Assembly: GCA_034008185.1 (NCBI GenBank)
Contig: CM067081.1
Location: 79,814,765 to 79,878,764 of the forward strand
DNA: 64,000 nucleotides
Reading direction: 5' to 3'
Source of the DNA: Gorsachius magnificus
Taxonomy: Eukaryota; Chordata; Aves; Pelecaniformes; Ardeidae
Shown: positions 58,962 through 64,000 of the stretch, one piece after another
Layout: every line of letters begins with the position of its first letter
How positions within the stretch are numbered: position 1 is the stretch's first letter
Translations under genes and position numbers: made by a program
The notes under the pieces: generated by a model
What the model saw: only the letters and a program-made list of their open reading frames with translations
Databases searched by the model: none
What the model was told of the DNA's origin: nothing

Positions 58962-59758
58962 TGTCATGGTTTAACCTCGGCTGGCAACTCAGCACCACAC
59001 AGCCACTTGCTCGCTCCTCCCGGTGGAATGGGGAAGAGAATTGGAAGGGTAAAAGTGAGAAAACTCATGCGTTGATATAAAGGCAGTTTAATAGGTAAAG
59101 TGAAAGCTACGCACGAAAGCAAAGCAAATCAAGGAATTCATTCCCTGCTTCCCATGGGCAGGCAGGTGTTCAGCCATCTCCAGGAAAGCAGGGCTCCATC
59201 ACACATAACAGAACCACAGAATGGCAGGGATTGGGAGGGACCTCGGGAGATCATCTAGTCCAACTGTCCTGCTATGGCAGGTTCACCTAGAGCAGGTTGC
59301 ACAGAACATCATCCAGGTGGGCTTTGAATATCTCCAGAGAAGGAGACTCCACAACCCCCCTGGGCAGCCTGTTCCAGTGCTCTGTCACCCTCAAAGTAAA
59401 GAAGTTCTAACGGTGACTTGGGAAGACAAGTGCTATCACTCCAAATGTCCCCCCTCTTCCTTCTTCTTCCCCCAGCTTTATATGTTGAGCATGACATCAT
59501 ATGATCTGGAATATCCCTTTGATCAGCTGAGGACAGCTCTCCTGGCTGTGCCCCCTCCTAACTTCTTGTGCACCCCCAGCCTACTCACTGGCGGGGTGGG
59601 ATGAAGAGCAGAAAAGGCCTTGACTCTGTGTAAGACCTGCTCAGCAGTAAAAAAAAGATCCTTGTGTTACCAGCACTCTTTTCAGCACAAATCCAAAACA
59701 TAGCCCCATAGTACCTACCGTGAAGAAAATTAACTCTATCCCAGCCAAAACCAGCATA
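58962..59758 (-). mobile_element. Solo ERV LTR (ERVL-like), minus strand, split by a CR1
   Basis: The plus strand reads TGTCATGGTTTAACCTCGGC at the left and CCCAGCCAAAACCAGCATA at the right. This is the reverse complement of an LTR beginning TATGCTGGTTTTGGCTGGG and ending TTAAACCATGACA, a relative of the 20.4 kb LTR. The perfect CAACC duplication fixes the right end at CATA, so the expected CA terminus has become TA. The sense TATA box is ATATAAAG (59483-59476). A decayed CRE-like TGACATCA sits beside it (59492-59499), and an ATTAAA-type signal lies near 59090. About 600 bp are LTR; the rest is the nested CR1. No viral genes flank it. Confidence 0.88.
59210..59408 (-). mobile_element. CR1 3' fragment nested in the LTR
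   Basis: AGAACCACAGAATGGCAGGG through TCACCCTCAAAGTAAAGAAG is antisense CR1 3' sequence of the same general type as the 50.7 kb copy. LTR sequence stops at ...CATCACACATAAC and resumes at CGGTGACTTGGGAAGAC. TAAC on both sides (59206-59209, 59408-59411) is a possible short target duplication. It is about 199 bp and 5'-truncated. Confidence 0.9.
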
Positions 59759-59763
59759 CAACC
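59759..59763. repeat. Right 5-bp target duplication (CAACC)
   Basis: Exact copy of 58957-58961, closing the LTR insertion. Confidence 0.82.
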
Positions 59764-62700
59764 ATATAACCCATACTGTGGAAGGCACAGACTATATTAT
59801 GCATGCCAGGAACCACTCCATAGACCACACTATCAAAGTAGTATCTTCTATAAACCATTAGATACATAGGACTGGATCTATAACTCATTTTTATATGTAT
59901 ATATAAATTATATACACTTATATGTATACATATTTATTGCACATGCATGCAACACACATTAGATTAAACATTACAAATGCACTCTCTTATTGTGGGGTCC
60001 TGTTATCCTTGGCTTTCCTCACTGTTTTCTCTAGGAGTTACTTAGTTACCACAGGTCACCAATGCACTAGTTTAATAGCAAATCTAGGTTTCTCTTATCT
60101 CATTACCTAAAATTATTTTATCTAAAGAGAAACTAGAATACAACTAAACAGAAGATACACACGACACCTGAATAAATTCTGTGGGCTAAAACAGTTTGTG
60201 AGAATAAGATGTTGTTTTCTCAGTGATTTATGCCTTAGAGTAAATACTGACACTCTTTCTTGCTGTGCTCACAGCCCTTTAAGGAGGCAAAAGAGCAAAT
60301 GTGCCAATCTAATACTCAATTCTGTGACTAGCATGAATGGAGAGCTGTTGCATTAGATACAATTTCACAGCAGTTTCCAATTTCTGTTTTATGTAGCTGT
60401 TTAATGGTTTTTTTCTTATCCCTGGTTTGCTATTAAACACAATCCAGAAGCTATATTTTAAAATAAAATACTTTAAAGGAAATGTTTGATAAAATTCCCT
60501 TTTGTTGTACAAATGAAAAACAGTCAAACTGAAATAAATGCATACTGTATTGAAAATAAAGCCGACTGTTGTTTGTCTGTCATAACACTTTATGAAGGGA
60601 GAGAAGAGTGGAAGGCTGAGAATATTAATCTGTTGTTATATAGATGTACTTTGTCATTGCAGTAGCAAGATGATATGGGGGTTTTTTTGCTAATAAGGAT
60701 AATAAGGATTATTCTGATTTGGATTGGGATTTGGTGGAAGGGGCTAGGTGACTAAACTAGTCAAGTTTTTTTTTTTGTTTAGGAAAAGTTTGTACACCAA
60801 AGCAGAAAAGTAACTATTGCTGGGTGGTATGGCTGGCTTTAAGTAATTTTGTAGCATATGTAATCACCACCAATATGCTTTCTCTATTTTCCTTAAGGAA
60901 TACTATGATAAAATCAACCATTACTTAAAAATTCTGAGTTAATTGGTTGAGATCTAACTTTTCTCCCACCTTTTGTGGTCCACTAGCTTGGCATGGAAAA
61001 GGCACATCTGTTTCTACAGTCAGTTTTGAAATGAGAGAGCAATGTTTCACATTATATTATTCTGGCCATATTCAGTGCTCCAGCCCAAATGACCATTCGT
61101 AACAAGACTACACCCAAATGACAAATGGGTTGGTTAGTACTTCTGGCAGCACATTTCCACCTGCCTCCCTTCCCAGTGGAAAGAAAAATGTTTATAATTT
61201 AGATTCATTAGGTAATTCTCGTGGGTTTTGTAACATAGGCTGTATAAATATACACAAATATGTATAAATAAATGATCCCGATACAAAATCTTTTGGAATT
61301 ATTGTTTTTAAATCAATTAAAAATACTCTGGTTGCTTAGTTACTTTGTACACATTTCCAAAGCCATGGATACAGAACTGAAACTTTCATTTTTGGCTTTG
61401 GCAACCTTAAAATAAAAATGTTTGGGTTTTTTATAAAATAAATGATACTCCCGACTCCTAAAAGCAGGACACTGGGAGTATGGGGATGGAAGAGCTAAGC
61501 CTGGAAATCTGGGTGCAGTGTCTTGCTCTTAGCACAGATACACCATGACCTTTACATGTTGGCACAGTTGTACAGGATTGTTACCATGCGTTTTCTGAAA
61601 GTCACTTATCTCAATTCCTGTTTACTGAAAACCAAAATAAAGTCAGAAGTAAATTAAAGAAAAAAAAAACTAGCTTTGTTAAAATCCAGATTTTTTTTTC
61701 AGTTTAATATATGACATTACACTAATCTGCTTTATAGCAACATTTAGAAGCTACACCCGAGATCAGAATCAAAAGATGGCTGATAGTTATACACTAATTT
61801 TAAATTATCATTCATTGCAACAGTAATTTAAGTTCATTAGAGCATCAACTTCTTAATGACTAGATATATTTGAAATACATAGATGTTGGTATGGAAGATA
61901 AAAGAACCAAAGCAAGGAGGTTTTTTTTTTCCTCCTGGGTAAAATAAAGCCTAGTTTAATAACACATTGTACAGGTGTAAAGGAGTTAATGTTATCATTT
62001 TATCTATTATACATATACTTTCATTACATTCCCTGACTTCAGCTGGTTCAAATTAGTTAGGAGTAACAGATGGAAATCACCCTGAGGTTAATACCTCTTC
62101 CCTTCTGAACTGCCAACTTCCAGCAGGTTTTTTATATCCTTAATTTTGCTATGCTACTGCTTGCAAATACACACTGTAAGCATTTTTCTTCTTTTTGTGT
62201 TTATATTCTTCATTATACATCAAGGGTATCTTATGCCTTTTTATTCACTATATTAATCATAACTATGGTGGTACACTTGTCCTCATGAGCCTGCTGTTTG
62301 ATTACTCTTACAAGCATCTGTTATCAGTTCTGCATTTTTCACAGCAAGTATTCTGAACATACCTGTCTGTTCTTTGTACTTCATCCTTCGTACATTATTT
62401 TTACTGAAACTTTACCAGAAATCACATGGCAGTTATGTTTATGCAAAATGCTGAATGCTTAAGCTGCTGTGTAAGATATTAAATGCATGCTTAAAGCATT
62501 TAATATGTGTTCCTATACTCCATAAGTATGCAAAGCTTTATGAGTGGCTGATAATGGTGTACAACAAGGAAGTGAAATGTTTCTACAATCTAAATCATCT
62601 GCAGAAAAGCAGGAAGGGATACACTGGAAAATCCCATCCCTATTTTGTAGTAGGGAGACTGCAAAATAGTCAAGACTCCATTTTGCCACTATTTGACAAA

Positions 62701-64000
62701 TACTTAAAAATATGTTGAAGTCAAAGGTAATTTTAAATACATGCATTTGCTTAGTATTTAAATATGCTGCCCAACTTCACAGATTATAGGAGAAACAAAA
62801 ACTGAACAAGATCTAGTTCACTGTACACATTCTCAGCCTGTCTATTCCTATTAAGAAAACCCTTCTCAACAGCAGTCTTGTAAAGCCTATGGAAAACAAC
62901 TAGGTGTAAAACCTAGTTCAAAGCTACCATACAATATCTCATCAAAACAGAATCCTTTCTCTGTGTGTGTGTGTGTGAAAATGAGTATACTTTAAAAAAA
63001 TCAGAATTACTATCTCTGTGTTCCATGGGAAACATACAGAAAACTGCACGTCTCTGATAAACTTAATCTTTAATATTCTTCTTCTCAAAAGAATTCACCA
63101 CACCAGATATTGTATATAGCATAGGTTTTACTTAAAACTGCTCATTAAAAGTATATTCTTTGAGTTGCAAAGTTAAATGCTCAAAAAAGCCCCATGGAAG
63201 ATCAGGATTATACATGTTAGTGTAAACCTCCTGTGCATGAACATTATAACATAGTTATCAATTATGCAGGCAACATTTAGCACGTTTAAACACTTGTCTT
63301 TGCAACATCAAGAATTGGCAGGTTTACATAGTAAAATTTTCCTGGTTAAATCAGACATAAAAACACACACTTGAAAATGAGTCTTTCTTAATGTTGTAAT
63401 AAAGGTTTCATCAATAAGGATAAGGTTCACTAGACTGATCTTTAGCACTTGAATTAATATAAAATCAGGTTTACATTGTGCAGTCTAGGATTAAAGAGAG
63501 AACACTTGGCCTTTGGATTTCAAAGACACATACTAAAAGCAGAGATATGATAAGACTGAAAAACTTTATGTACCATTTCAGGTTCTGATGAGAACTACAC
63601 ACTACTGTTCATAGGCTCATCCCTGCATTTCTTAAAAACGTTACCCCTTCTGCTACTTTCTTCTCAAATCTTCCGTCCAGCCTCTTATTTACTCAGGTTT
63701 TGGTTTAGCCATTCCAAGCCCCAGTTTATGAGGTTTTTGTTTCAGTTTCTACTAATTTTTTCCCATTCTACTTATATTTGTTTCCACTGAGAAAAAAAAA
63801 AAAAAATGATGTTTGAAAATGCGGTCTGCACAATCAGTACAGGCACTTTGTGTGGCCCACAGCAACACAGCTATAGATTCAAGGACGCTCTGTCCCAAGA
63901 TTGAAGCATGACCAGTGGGACTGAAGTCTTTGAAGATTTCAGTTTTTTAAAGCAAACAAGTCTTCAGAGGGCATGTGTGAACTGCAATATTAAAAAATAA
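59764..64000. other. Unique AT-rich non-coding stretch to window end
   Basis: No gene or transposable element is recognised. It holds an AT/GT simple tract at 59890-59936, poly-T runs near 60765 and 61921, a GT repeat at 62963-62978 and a poly-A run at 63791-63805. The frames at 62455-62746 on both strands are motif-free. Confidence 0.5.
62963..62978. repeat. GT microsatellite
   Basis: An uninterrupted (GT)8-type run following TTTCTCT; possibly length-polymorphic. Confidence 0.88.

Noticed and set aside
63791..63805. Poly-A tract considered as the tail of a processed pseudogene
   Set aside because: No upstream gene-like sequence and no flanking duplication were seen.
1..64000. CRISPR arrays, tRNA or rRNA genes, bacterial operons, phage modules
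   Set aside because: No regularly spaced repeats, no cloverleaf or rRNA signatures recognised, and coding density is far too low; the CR1 and LTR content shows this is vertebrate nuclear DNA.

Overview
This window looks like avian nuclear DNA, probably from a neoavian bird. It is AT-rich and non-coding, with no ribosomal binding sites, operons or dense reading frames. Its recognisable content is dominated by CR1 LINEs, whose 3' ends carry the ATTCTATG octamer, and by solo LTRs of endogenous retroviruses. One LTR family starts with TGTCCTGG-TTTTGGCTGGGATAGAG and ends with a TTAAACCA-type terminus; I recognise it from many bird genomes. I found no complete protein-coding gene, no tRNA or rRNA gene, no CRISPR array and no CpG-island promoter. 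The window is most likely intergenic or a very long intron.

Layout. 1-12 kb is unique AT-rich sequence with small hairpins and palindromes. 12-18 kb holds an ancient amniote CR1 fragment (12.1 kb), a young CR1 tail (14.8 kb) and an older CR1 tail (17.6 kb). 20.4-21.4 kb is a solo ERV LTR with a perfect 5-bp target duplication, interrupted by a young CR1 that has a 5' inversion. It is followed by a GC-rich unclassified block (21.5-22.5 kb). 27.0-30.4 kb has a short CR1 tail and then a 2.6 kb CR1 that keeps ORF1 and endonuclease remnants but has lost its reverse-transcriptase core. 35.1-35.7 kb is a young CR1 with an open C-terminal ORF2 fragment. 36-45 kb is the best candidate regulatory region: a perfect CTCF core motif, two blocks that look like conserved non-coding elements, and a candidate exon. 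50.7-53.3 kb is a long, old CR1 broken by an 83-bp LTR scrap and by an 858-bp solo LTR of a second (ERV1-like) family. 59.0-59.8 kb is another solo LTR with a nested CR1. A further candidate conserved block lies at 56.6-57.0 kb.

Nested insertions give a relative chronology: CR1 at 50.7 kb before the ERV1-like LTR; the two TTTTGGCTGGG-type LTRs before the CR1 copies inside them; and the short-tail CR1s at 20.9 and 35.1 kb youngest by appearance. Ten of twelve CR1 pieces lie on the minus strand. The two best splice-flanked candidate exons (18.7 and 38.8 kb) are on the plus strand. This hints at, but does not establish, a plus-strand transcription unit. No undescribed biological system is convincingly visible; the most useful leads are the candidate exons, the CTCF-plus-conserved-element cluster and the nested retroelement loci.
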